DNA of 64,000 nucleotides from Blasia pusilla. Its lineage: Eukaryota; Marchantiophyta; Marchantiopsida; Blasiales. Shown here one piece after another: positions 53,320 to 63,289 of the stretch. How positions within the stretch are numbered: the stretch's first letter is position 1; every line of letters begins with the position of its first letter. The notes beneath the pieces are model-generated. The model did not search any database. It worked only from the letters and a program-made list of their open reading frames with translations, and had not been told where the DNA came from. The stretch is taken from the NCBI GenBank assembly GCA_050084515.1, contig CM114271.1, positions 41,044,001 through 41,108,000 of the forward strand, written 5' to 3'. The translations under genes were made by a program, and so were the position numbers.

Positions 53320-54060
53320 TGAAAATTACTAGGCTTTCTCAATCATTTATGTTGTCAGAGACGATAAGGACCCCATCAATGGATCTAGATAAGAGTTCTT
53401 AAGACCAAAAAAATACAATTTATCATCTAATACGAGGTCACGATGAGGCTAAGATCAAGACATCTATTTTATGAGTCTTTGGTATAAGCTAAGGCAAAAG
53501 ACTCTTGTAGAGTCCTACAACATCTTGGTTGGAAAATCAGTGTTGTACATGATGGGATTTTTTTAGGACTATTGGGAGGATAAATTGTCCTTAAGCAAGG
53601 ATAGTAGTCTAGTGATCAACAACTTAGCTCGTTGCTAGTGCAATTCACTAGTGGAGTGATCGTGCGATGACCAAGAGATCCTTATTGAAGCACATTTCTT
53701 TGCTAGGGGCATAGGAGTTAGATTGGATGGATACCATTGATTCCATAATTGCACATTGGCAACATCATGGCTATTTGAGTGCGAGACAAGGAGGTGATTT
53801 GGATGACCATTGATCTAGGTTATTTTGGCACATGGCAAGGATCTAGCTTGTGGCATTTGCACAAGCTCTAGTCTCGTTCTCCAACATACTTACACTATGG
53901 AGAATGTACCAAATTTGGGTGATTTCCATTCACGAGTGGTGATGAGTCTATGTCAAGTTGCTACCTAGATCAAGTAGGAAATGTTTTTGGATACAATGAG
54001 CGTGTGTTCAAGAGTACATTGTCCACCCCTTTGGTTGACAAACCTGATGCCCTCAAAGGT
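53320..54060 (+). mobile_element. Relic C of the methyltransferase-bearing Ty3 family
   Basis: Gag-like RLSQSFMLSETIRTPSM (~53330-53390) matches copy A's RLPQSFTLFETMRTPSM. A protease end (VESYNILVGKSVLYMMGF, ~53515-53570) follows. Decayed methyltransferase pieces are at ~53795-54060: SRLFW, the bases of a broken SPTYILENV segment, and DTMSVCSRVHC then LWLTNLMP, matching copy A's DAASVGSRAHRP then WTNLVP. Large internal deletions and many stops are present. This is the third methyltransferase copy in the window. Confidence 0.75.
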
Positions 54061-54177
54061 TTTAAGGACGGTGGTCACACAATGTGGGTATCCAAGCGTG
54101 CATAGACATAAGTTCATGGACATGGACCTCATATGTGTGCAACCTTGCCTCTTTTTTAAGTGATAGAATGGTGTAGT

Positions 54178-54300
54178 TTTGTCATGCGTCTACTATCTTG
54201 AACGTCAATCCCATGCGGTGTGGAAGCTTGCGTTCAATAGGACACACTCACCTTAGTCTTGATTTGTGTCCATCAGCCTTATATCTCCCCGAGTTTTCAA
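54178..54300 (+). repeat. Degenerate LTR start of family 2
   Basis: TGTCATGCGTCTACTATCTTGAACGTCAAT aligns with the start of the solo LTR at 22491 (shared TTGAACGTCAAT, GTGTGGAAGCTTGCGTTCA-type stretch). Similarity fades after ~54250. Confidence 0.5.
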
Positions 54301-54671
54301 CTTGAGCCTATTAACAAGTGAAGTAGAACTTATACGTATGAATACCTTAAAACATTTCGTTGAGATCATCCCTAAGGCACTATATATAGACAAGTTGGAC
54401 TTTTTAAAAATTCACTCAAGATCCATCTAGTTCTGAAGGATATAGGGTGGAGCTTGAGGAGAGGTTTGATATATGTAGGGAGGCTTGAGGGCATCCTAGA
54501 TTTAGCTTGACAATGTTATGCATTATTGAGAGTACCTTTTTTCTTGTGAACAATTTTTACTTAAGACCAACATCATGTTTAGTGCTAATGTGAACTATGC
54601 TGCATATGTGTACGATATATCAAGTTTTATAATATGCCATCTAATGTTTTAACCTTGCACCTACCAATCTT

Positions 54672-54746
54672 TGTCACGACTTTTAGGATAGATTGCTGAG
54701 ATCTAGTAGAGCGCCTCGGAGATATTGGTGGATAGCCTAAGGAGGT
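54672..54746 (+). repeat. LTR 5'-end fragment (family 1)
   Basis: Begins TGTCACGACTTTTAGGATAG and continues GAGATCTAGTAGAGCGCCT, as in the full LTR at 61545. It breaks off after 75 bp, where an inverted LTR begins. Confidence 0.75.
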
Positions 54747-55305
54747 TGTTGTGCGCATACACATCACTACAAAACATAGATTGTTGTCACCGAACATACA
54801 CACAAACATGCTTAATCCTATGCTAACTCATGGCATCCAAACAACGAGACGAGAAGTACCAAAAATATCTCAAATAAAATCAATGAAATTTCTCTCAACA
54901 ACTCACATCAAACTCTCCATGGTGTGCACTCTCTCTCTCATGTCAAACCAAACCCATTCTCCAAATGAGAGGCTTGGGCACATAGAAGGCAAGGAGGACA
55001 ATATCTCCGCCGCCTCATGTCAAGAGGTTCAACAAAAGAGAATAAGCTCTCAAGCTCTCTCTGTTGGAGGTATACCCCCTTCCCTCTCCCAAGCTCTCTC
55101 CTCAGTAACCTATGGTTGCACGTCATCTCCTTGGCTCTTGACTTGTTGTAGCGGCTCAAGGACCACTTTCAAAAATGGAAAGTCAACTATACTTCAAATG
55201 GAACTTACCCAAAATAGTAAGTTGCTCTATATGGATCCAAATGAGTCGAAACGAAGGGGAAACCTGGTCTCTCAGGTTACCCATAGCCTTAGCGGGTCAT
55301 CCTTG
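54747..55305 (-). repeat. Inverted LTR, nearly complete (family 1)
   Basis: On the plus strand it begins TGTTGTGCGCATACACATC, the reverse complement of the LTR 3' end, and runs through the ACTCTCTCTCTCATGTCAAACC and GAAACGAAGGGGAAACCTG segments seen in the other copies. The last ~75-80 bases of the LTR 5' end are missing at 55305. Confidence 0.75.
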
Positions 55306-55309
55306 ACCT

Positions 55310-55450
55310 TGTCACGACTTTTAGGATAGATTAGTGAGATCTAGTGGAGCGCCTTCGGAGATACTTAAGGACAGCCTTATGAGGTCAAGGACGAAGAGGA
55401 AGAGCCTTAGAAGGACGAGGAACTCTAGAGAGTTCAACCCGTTTACATCA
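55310..55450 (+). repeat. LTR 5'-end fragment leading into copy A
   Basis: TGTCACGACTTTTAGGATAG with GAGATCTAGTGGAGCGCC at its start, a second copy of the fragment at 54672. It passes into gag-like sequence without the LTR 3' end, so copy A has no intact 5' LTR. Confidence 0.6.
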
Positions 55451-56700
55451 TGGAACGGCATGTTTTTGCATTGAGAGGGGGCGCCCATGGACGATTACCA
55501 TGAGTTCTCCCACAGTTATGCCCAAGAGATTGAGGCATAGCGACTCTACTATGACCCACACTATGTGTCATGGACGAAGCCGTTCCCAGATGAGGAGGAG
55601 GAGGAGGAGGAGTCAAGAGAGGCTACTTCCTCTTCCACTAGTGATGTTTTAGGAGGGATAACTTGCATTGGAGCAGATGCACCGTCCAGTTGGGTTCGTC
55701 CCAAGTTCAACCCCGTGGTTGAGTTCTTTGTTGAGTTGCGGACGAGCTACCAAGGGGTATGGACGGAGAAGTTGCGGAGCATCCATGACTTCCAGAGTGC
55801 CTGGGTGAGAGTTTTCGTGAGGCCTATACTCGCTTGCTCCGGTTGATCAGGAAACAGACCAGGCTTCCTCAGTCTTTCACGTTGTTCGAGACAATGAGGA
55901 CCCCATCGATGGGTCCGGATCAGAGTTCCCGTAGAGTTGATGATGTTGGTGTGCATGCACGGAGGACAATGGGAGAAGCGAGTGCGACGACTCTTGTTGC
56001 TGATGCTCAGGAAGAGCATGTGTCGAGCACGTTGTTGGGGGCGGCCACTATTGTATACCGCGCTCTTTTCTTTTTTTCTTCTGATGTTATGATGTTGGGA
56101 GATACACCCGACGAGGTTTTTTGGCTGGCCACTATGCTATATGAGCGTGGAGTTGGTATTCGAGCTTCATACTCAAGAGGGATTATAGAGGAGGTGATGG
56201 ACTTGCCCTTGGAGCCTATGCTCGGTCTGTCCACGTCAGATTCATGGTAGGCTGCGGCTGTTAGGATGGCGGAGATGCTCGCTAGACGCGTGCTAGAGCG
56301 TGCCATGGCTGCTCCTGGTGCTGTATTACAGGATAACCAGGGAGAGGTCTCATAGTTGGTGAGTCAAGCATATATAATTTTTAGTCCGCAGAGTGTTCCG
56401 TTGGATTTGGGAGCGCAACCCTTGATATTGGATAAAGCGACATTCAGAGGATTGGGCTTGACGAGAGCCGTTGTGGAGCGTTGTCTGTTCAAGATACAGA
56501 CATCCTTGGGTGGAGCAAGTACCATATAGTATATCACCGGACAGAAGGTCGTGGTGAGGATTCGCTCGGGTTATCCTACAGATGAGTCCGTGGTGCGAGC
56601 CAAGGCTATAATGATCGATGTAGAGTCTTACGACGTCTTGGTTGATGGAGCAGTGTTGTACTAGATGGGGTTTTCCCCAGATTAATAGGAGGATTCAATA
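55450..56700 (+). pseudogene. Copy A gag and protease region (Ty3/Gypsy)
   Basis: Gag-like sequence includes YDPHYVSWTKPFPDEE, an acidic tract and DFQSAWVRVF. A frameshift near 55820 moves the reading to the frame with RLIRKQTRLPQSFTLFE. The retropepsin-like segment (~56380-56690) has VPLDLGAQPLIL as active-site box (DLG rather than the commoner DSG/DTG) and ends VESYDVLVDGAVLY. TAG stops interrupt both. No CCHC knuckle was recognised. Confidence 0.65.
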
Positions 56701-57105
56701 TCCTATAGAACACGATGACATACCAGTGATGGACGACTTTGTTCATTATCCGTTTGATTCACAGATGAAGTGATTGAGCGATGGCCAAGAGAGATGGCGA
56801 CCTTAACAGCATTTAGCAGTGCCATCACTTGGCCTAGTGATTTGATTGAGGGACATGTCAATGGAGGGGATACTCTCGTTCTTGACATTTATATGGAGAG
56901 GAGTGTCATGGTAGCCGCATCAGTCCGTGGAGGAGAGGTGCCACTATGGGGCTCGAGTGAGGAGCTCCGATGTTTATCCGATGAGCACGTGCAGACGCCA
57001 TGGAGTGAGGCGTTTGCACGAGAGCGTGACGGGTTAGAGGAACCCGAGGTAGCCATGATTGCTACTATGGACACCACCGTGATTGTGTGGTGCATCCCAC
57101 AGGAG

Positions 57106-58045
57106 GGTATCCGTGAGCTGGATCTCTTGGGAGGGATCGACACTGGTTTAGCTACTGTTTTCCAGCAGGAGTGTGCGTGCATCAGTACCTATACATTGAG
57201 ATTGATGATGTTGCGAGGCGCGCTTCACTCCATCATGTGGCGCAATTACGCTTCCAATTTCCCGACTTGTTGTATGCGTCCTCCATGCAGGGGTACCAGA
57301 GTTCCCTACCGAGGGACATTTTATTGTTGGGGGCGCAGGACTTGGAGTAGGTAGGGACCATTGACTTGGTCATTGCTGGTTGGCCGTGTCAGAATCAGTC
57401 GAGTACTGGATGAGATAGTGGATTAGCAGACTCTCGGTCCAAGTTGTTTTGGGAGATGATGCGGATCTTGCGACATTTACAAGAGCATCAATCTTGTTCT
57501 CCAACATACATTTTGGAGAATGTGCCGATTTTGGGCAATTCGAGGTCCCGCGTGGTGACGAGTGCACATCAAGTGCGCGCATGGATTGGCCCCACAGGTA
57601 TTGTGAGATGCGGCGAGTGTAGGTTCACGAGCACATCGCCCGTATCTTTGATGGACCAACTTGGTACCACATGTTGCGGAGGGCATATACGAGAGTGGAG
57701 CGCCCCTCCCATTTGTTGGTGGATTCTATTCTGGATCCAGGTTGTCAATCAAAGGCAGTGAGGCACAATGATCGATGGCCATTGACTATGGTCAATAGGA
57801 TTGGCATGCCACGAGCAGCCTTTCCCACATTGGTGAGTTTTCCCGCTTCTTATGCATTCAAGGAGGTCGGGCCTGTCTTGGTTTGGGATAACCATGTACA
57901 TTGGTTGGTGGAGCCCAACGCCGATGAGCGAGAGCAAGCAATGGGATTCCCCACAAGAGTGACGGAAGTACCTTCATTATCAGAAACATCACAACGTCAC
58001 GTCTTGGGTAAGGCAATGGACTTGAACTGCTTCACATGGAATTTT
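57106..58045 (+). pseudogene. Copy A cytosine-5 DNA methyltransferase domain in Ty3 pol
   Basis: Linear C5-MTase motif order. Motif I GIRELDLLGGIDTGLATVF is at 57106. Motif II-like YLYIEIDDVARRA follows after a one-base frameshift near 57165. Motif IV GWPCQNQSSTG has its Cys codon at 57387-57389. LFWEMMRILRHLQ and then YILENVP (motif VI, Glu at 57516) come next, then a conserved VVTSAHQVRAW, DAASVGSRAHRP and WTNLVP. The C-terminal EREQAMGFP plus HVLGKAMDLN corresponds to motifs IX-X. Stops (TAG 57348, TGA 57411, another near 57650) and at least two frameshifts make it dead. The order is not the rearranged DRM order, and the AHR...WTNL part recalls DNMT3-type enzymes. It sits between protease and RT, as in copy B. 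Upstream ORF sequence from 56770 may be its N-terminal extension. Confidence 0.85.
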
Positions 58046-58585
58046 AGCTTAGGAGTAGCTGAGCAACGTCATTTGAGATTATAACATATTACAATAGTTG
58101 CGTTGGTCAGCCCCATGCCTACCAAGACGGTTGAGGCAGTGGCTGGGGGCAAGACCCGAGGAGATTGATACACCAAGGGTGATCAAGAGAGACACCCTTG
58201 GACTTCTTGGGATGTTTTGCACGTATGTCGGGAGATGATAGCCACAACATCGAGCGTGATTTTGGGTACTACACGTGAAGATCAGAGTTTGCAGTTGGCT
58301 GCAAGGGTGCAATTGAGTTATATTATCCGAGACGGGGTTGCACTATAGCAACCACCGACACCCGCGCCAGAGAGTTCTACCGTAGTCACAATGGAGACTT
58401 GGGAGCCATACATGGGCCCTAAGTTGAGTGGAGGAGAGCGGTGCCGGATACACCAGTTCCTTAGGAGTTATAGGAGTTGTTTTTAATTTAGCATGCATGA
58501 TTTGGGTACGCTGAAGGGTCCAGGGATCCGCATAGAATAGTCGAGTGACACGCCGATCTTCCGAAAACCCTACAGGTATAGGGAC

Positions 58586-58826
58586 ATGGAGAGGGCTCTG
58601 ATTCAGAGTAGGAGTCAAGACATGGTTGGAGGAGGACTAGTGGAGATGTTGCATGGAGAGTATGCATCTGCCACTGTCATGCCTGCCAAGAAGGATATGC
58701 ATGGCAACTGGATGGATAGGCGGATGTGTGGAGATTACCGACCTATCAATCGACATACGAAGTCCGATAGGTATGCCATGCCCACCCTTGAGGAGATCTT
58801 TGATGCTATTGGGCATGCAAAGGTCT
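58586..58826 (+). pseudogene. Copy A reverse transcriptase N-terminus, cut off by an LTR
   Basis: SATVMPAKKDMHGNWMDRRM, CGDYRPINRHTKSDRYAMP and EEIFDAIGHAKV are the opening blocks of a Ty3 RT (palm and fingers). The frame is lost at 58826, where an inverted LTR starts. The catalytic YxDD half is absent here. Confidence 0.88.
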
Positions 58827-59464
58827 TATCGTGCGCATACACATTGCTACACAACATACATCGTTGTCATGAACACACACACAAACACACACGATCCCAT
58901 GCTCACTCATGGCATCCATACATAGAAGCAAGAAGTACCAAAATATCTCCAATAAAATAAGATCCAATCTCTCTCTACACTATCTCACATCATAGCTCTA
59001 AAAGGTGTGCACTCTCTCTCATGTCAAACCAAACCCACTCTCCTAATGAGAGGCTTGGGTTACACTCACAAGGCAAGGGACCATAGCTTTGCCGCCTTAT
59101 GCCAAGAAGTTAGACAAAGAGAGAATGAGCTCTCAAGGTCTCTGTCTTGGAGATATACCCCCTTCCCTCTCCCAAGCCCTCTCGACGGTAACCTATGCTC
59201 GCAGGTCACCTCCTTGGCTCTTGACCAGCTGTAGCGGGTAAAGGACCACTTCCCAAAGTGGAAAGTCAACTATCCCCAATATGGATACTTACCAAAAATA
59301 GTAATATATATATATGGCTCCAAATGAGCCGAAACGAAGGGAAAACCTGCTCTATCAGGTTTTTCGGGGCCTCAACAGGTCATCCTCAACCTCTTGGACC
59401 TATCCTCCACTACTTGTACATACGCTTTGCTAGATCCCACCGATCTATCCTAACAGTCGTGACA
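58827..59464 (-). repeat. Near-complete inverted LTR (family 1)
   Basis: 638 bp. On the minus strand it begins TGTCACGACTGTTAGGATAG (59464) and ends GCGCACGATA at 58827. It matches the 642-bp LTR at 61545-62186. No target duplication flanks it. Confidence 0.82.
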
Positions 59465-59466
59465 AC

Positions 59467-59597
59467 TGTTGTGCGCATACATATCGCTACACAACATACA
59501 TCGTTGTCATCGAACACACACACAAACACACAAGATCCCATGCTAACTCATGGCATCCATACATAGAGGCAAGAAGTACCAAAATATCTCCAATCGC
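59467..59597 (-). repeat. LTR 3'-end fragment adjoining the full LTR
   Basis: Begins TGTTGTGCGCATACATATCG on the plus strand, which is the LTR 3' end reversed, and runs ~131 bp to ACCAAAATATCTCCAAT before unrelated sequence. Only AC separates it from the full LTR, giving an LTR-end/LTR-start junction. Confidence 0.8.
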
Positions 59598-59786
59598 CCT
59601 CCTAGCTGGTGGTTAGGTCCCCCTAACTCCAAATAGCCATCTATCCCTACCTACCACGACATACATCTCTAAGACGCTAAGACCAGAAAGGCCAGGTGCT
59701 CATGTGGCCCCATCATTAGTCGCCTTCATATCATCCATGTCACAGAAAAAGTCGAAATCAAAACCTACCTAGTATCTCCTCTATGT

Positions 59787-59921
59787 ACATCTGGGACACA
59801 TCCATCGTCCCCGAGGAACCCTAGTGAGAGGTGGCGTCAAACATGCCATATGCCAACCTCTCGAACATCCATCACATACTAGCATCGTGGCTGCACCACG
59901 AGCAGAACCACACAACAAACA
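59787..59921 (-). pseudogene. PHD zinc finger at the C-terminus of the Ty3 polyprotein (copy B)
   Basis: The spacing is C-x2-C-x11-C-x2-C-x4-H-x2-C-x14-C-x2-C, a complete C4HC3 PHD finger: RCLLCG, MLVCDGCSRGWHMAC and GRWMCPRC. The Trp two residues before the third Cys pair is kept. It is in frame with KDHVRNCAPCHLPN, part of the integrase tail, so it is the end of pol; a stop follows CPRCT. Known PHD fingers read histone H3 tails or other chromatin marks. The role here is inferred, not shown. The open frame spans 60044-59781. Confidence 0.85.
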
Positions 59922-59924
59922 ACG

Positions 59925-61060
59925 CAAGCCTACAAGAACTAATGTGGAGCTCGGATCTACTGTACCATCAATGTTAGGAAGGTGGCATGGCGCACAATTA
60001 CGTACATGGTCCTTCCATACCATACCATCGCGTCCCTCCAACAAGAGAACACCGGATGGCTAAACGTCATGCACTCTTATGATAGTGCACCCTCCAATCA
60101 CATCCAACGTCGTCAATTCCGTCTGCTGCAAGTACACATAATCTCCTTGATGAAACCCTCCGGATAGTCACATACGTCAACGTATCTCGATGCTGTGCAA
60201 TCGCCAAGTTCTCGAACGCCATGGGCATCACTCTACGAAACAACTCAGCCATGTGAGAACATGCTTGCATCCATACATCTGGGTCATCAAGGTCCAACAC
60301 CTCACCAACATCTCGACGAATGGCCGCAGGTAAATCTGGCTCTCGACCATAAAGTAGCAAGTACGGTGAAAAAGACGCTAAGAATGCCTGCATGCTGAAT
60401 CTGTATCCCATAGCCAACCACGGAAACTCGAGGTGCCAATCTCCTAGGTGACCTCTCTGCAAGCCATACTTGCGTTAACCCCTCTTCACCGTCTACACAA
60501 CTCTCTCCGCTAATCCATCCGCCTCGGGATGATCTCGCGAAGTCGTGCGGTGGTCGATCAGCACCTGATCACACAAGGCCTGGAACTCATCGCGAAACTC
60601 GGTATCCTGGTCTGTCAACACCTCAGCCGGTACGCCATAATGACTCATCACTATGTCAAGGAAGGCATAAGCTACTCCCTCACTCGCTTTGTCAAGAAAT
60701 GCAACCAACTCGATCCACTTTGGAAAGTGATCAACCATCACCAACACATAACGATTGTGACGCTCCGTCAAAGGCAAAGGTCTTGCAAAATCCAAACTCC
60801 ATCCATACCCTAAGCCCATGATTGGTAATGGATACAACTGTGGAGTCGGAGAATTGAACGATGCTCGGACCCGATCACACACCATGCACCTGGCAACAAA
60901 CTGCTGAACATCAGTCTGCATGCCTCGCCTCCAATATTGAATCTAGAGCTAGTTGTACGTCCGCTTCATCTCAAAGTGATCCAACTCCTCGTGGGCATGC
61001 TCCACTAGTTGTTCTCTCTCTGAAGGATACAGCACTACGTGTTCTCTATCATCCTCCCCA
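59925..61060 (-). pseudogene. Copy B integrase
   Basis: The H2C2 zinc-binding segment (AHEELDHF then CMVCDRV) starts near 61020. The catalytic core in the open frame 60921-60493 shows D44 (WSLDFARPLPL), D104 (VLTDQDTEF) and E139 (ADGLAER), the D,D-35-E set of a retroviral-type integrase. The tail continues in other frames (FLASFSPYLLLYGREPDLP, then GDYVYLQQ) into the PHD finger. TAG stops near 60948 and 60477 and frameshifts at ~60490 and ~60160 disable it. Confidence 0.88.
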
Positions 61061-61419
61061 ACACTCTAAACATATGTCCCCTCCCAACGGAATTGTCTGG
61101 CCTGTTGTAGGATCCGATCCCGCTCTCTAGCACCCACGGTGCTCGCAACGCTGCCAGTTCAAAAGTACTCCAAGACTACTCCATCATCATGAATATCTCG
61201 GCCACCTGCCATCTCCTCACAGGCCTTGGGATCCAAGGACTCTCCACTAGACCTCGCCATCGAAGTCTCCACACTCTGGCTCTCCATAGCCAACATGCCT
61301 AAATAGGCTGACGCGTGCCATCCTGGCTTTGACTCCTCATCACTCTCTCCATGCCATCGAGCTCAAGTCGTATCTCGCTGACTCGGGCATGGGTTATGAC
61401 TCAACCCATCTGCATCCTA

Positions 61420-62400
61420 GTTGAGCGTCATAAGTCTATGAACCACATGAAAATCATACTCCTGCAACAATAGAGCCCATCTCGCAAGCTTCCTTGTAAG
61501 CTTGTCATACTCCATCAACCACTTCAATGGTTGATGATCAATGATGTCACGTCTTTTAGGATAGATCGGTGAGATCTAGTAGAGCGCCTTTGTGAGTAGT
61601 GGAGGACACGCTCAATAGGTCGAGGATGAAGTGCTGAGGCTCCGGGAAACCTGAGAGAGCACGTTTCCCCTTCGTTTCGGCTCATTTGGAGCCATATTGA
61701 GGAACTTACTATTTTAGGCAAGTACCATCTTGAGTATATGATCGACTTTATATTTTTGGTAAGTATCCCTTGACCTCCTACATCAGGTCAAGAGCCAAGA
61801 AGGTGACTTGGGAGAATAGGTTACCATGCACAGAGCTTAGGAGAGGGGAGGTGTATACCTCAAGGAGAGAGAGCTTTAGAGCTCATTCTCTCTTTGTTGA
61901 ACCTCTTGGCATGAGGCGGCGGAGCTATGGTCCCTTGCCTTGTGAGTGTAACCCAAGCCTCTCATTAGGAGAGTAGGTTTGGTTTGACATGAGAGAGAGT
62001 GGATACCTTTGAGAGCTATGGTGTGAGATGGTGTAGAGAGAGATTGGATCTTACTTTAATTGGAGATATTTTAGTACTTCTTGTCTCGTTTTTTGGATGC
62101 CATGAGTTAACATGGGATCATGCGTGCTTGTGTGTGTGTTCGGTGACAACGATGTATGTTGTGTAGCGATGTGTATACGTACGACAATGATGATGGTAAA
62201 GGGGGTGCCAAATAAGTAACACTTGAAATGCGTGACAGCCCACACTACAGCCAAGCACTCATCCCAATGCCACTCGTGATCCACCTTGGTCAGCAGGGTT
62301 AGCGACTTTGCAATCAAACAGAATCCCTTGACGTACCGCCGATAGAAGTTTGCCAATCCCATGAATGCGCGAACACGGTTCGCATCTGTAGGGCGTGGAA
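61420..62400 (-). pseudogene. Copy B RNase H, split by the solo LTR
   Basis: The first part (62400-62187) carries MGLANFYRRYVKGF, then DHEWHWDE joined directly to CLAVVWAVTHFKCYLFGTPF. The ~100 residues normally between these blocks, including the acidic TDAS region, are missing. The second part (61544-61420) carries DHQPLKWLMEYDKLTRKLA and ALLLQEYDFHVVHR. Not functional. Confidence 0.82.
61545..62186 (+). repeat. Intact solo LTR inserted in copy B RNase H
   Basis: 642 bp, TGTCACGTCTTTTAGG at the start and GTACGACA at the end, in opposite orientation to the host element. AATGA or ATGAT (4-5 bp, one base ambiguous) flanks both sides. Removing it restores a continuous RNase H reading frame (GTPFTII followed by DHQPLKWLM), which proves the insertion. 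Length and ends make this the reference LTR for family 1. Confidence 0.93.
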
Positions 62401-62574
62401 TGCGTGAGATAACCTCTACCTTCGTTTGCTAAACACCAAGGCCCCTTGGGTATATCGTATGACCCAAGTACTCAATCTGGTCGTAGAAGAACTTGCACTT
62501 GCTTGGATGTAGCTTCAACCCATGTAATTGCAATTGTCGAAACACCTCCTCTAGATGTTGCTCATGCTCCTAAA

Positions 62575-62877
62575 CCGTGGCGCTAAAGACTACAATGTCA
62601 TCAATATAACACTTAGCAAAATCCAGACCAGCCAAGATCCTATCCATGACCCTCTGAAATTCAGCCGAGGCGTTCTTTAACCAAAATGGTAAGAACCGCC
62701 ACTGGTACAAACAATCCATCCCGTGAGGATTGATGCCCCAAAATGCCGTCTTCTTCGTGTCCTCCAATCTGGTAGGCAGTTGATGGTATCCGCCTCGCAA
62801 ATCCAATGAACTGAAGACCTTTGCGTGACCAATCACATCAAAGATCTCCTTAGGGGTGGGCATGGCATACCTATCGG
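62575..62877 (-). pseudogene. Copy B reverse transcriptase
   Basis: FSSLDLRGGYHQLP, KTAFWGINPHG, FLPFWLKNASAEFQRVM and KCYIDDIVVFS are the standard Ty3/Gypsy RT blocks, with the catalytic YIDD intact. The N-terminal ~100 residues present in copy A (58462-58763 equivalent) are deleted, so HQFL of the linker abuts RYAMP of RT. Confidence 0.92.
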
Positions 62878-63289
62878 AGGAACTGATGTATCCGGTGCCG
62901 CTCTCCTCCTGTCAACTTAGGGCCCATATCTGGCTCCCAAGTCTCCATCGTGACTACGGTAGGACTCTCTGGTGCGGGTATCGGTGGTTGATATGGTACA
63001 ACCCCGTCTCGAACAACAATACTGGTTGCTCTCCTACAGCCAACTGCAAACTCTGATCTCCTCCACGTGTAGTACCCTGAATCACGCTCGATGCTGTGGC
63101 TATCATCTCCTAGCGTACCTGCAAAACATCCCAAGAAGTCCAAGGGTGTCTCTTCCGATCTCCCATGGTGTGTAGATCTCCTCGGGTCTCGCCCCCAACC
63201 ACTACCTCTACCGTCTTTGTAGGCATGGGGCTCACCAACGCAACCGCTGTGATCTGTCGCGATCTCATATGGCGCTGCTCAACCACTCC

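Noticed and set aside
55565-55846. Acidic EEEEEE-containing ORF as a host gene
   Set aside because: It continues, through a frameshift, into gag-protease sequence of copy A and follows an LTR fragment.
59824-60398. Plus-strand ORFs of 60-80 codons
   Set aside because: Antisense shadows of the copy B integrase tail and PHD finger.
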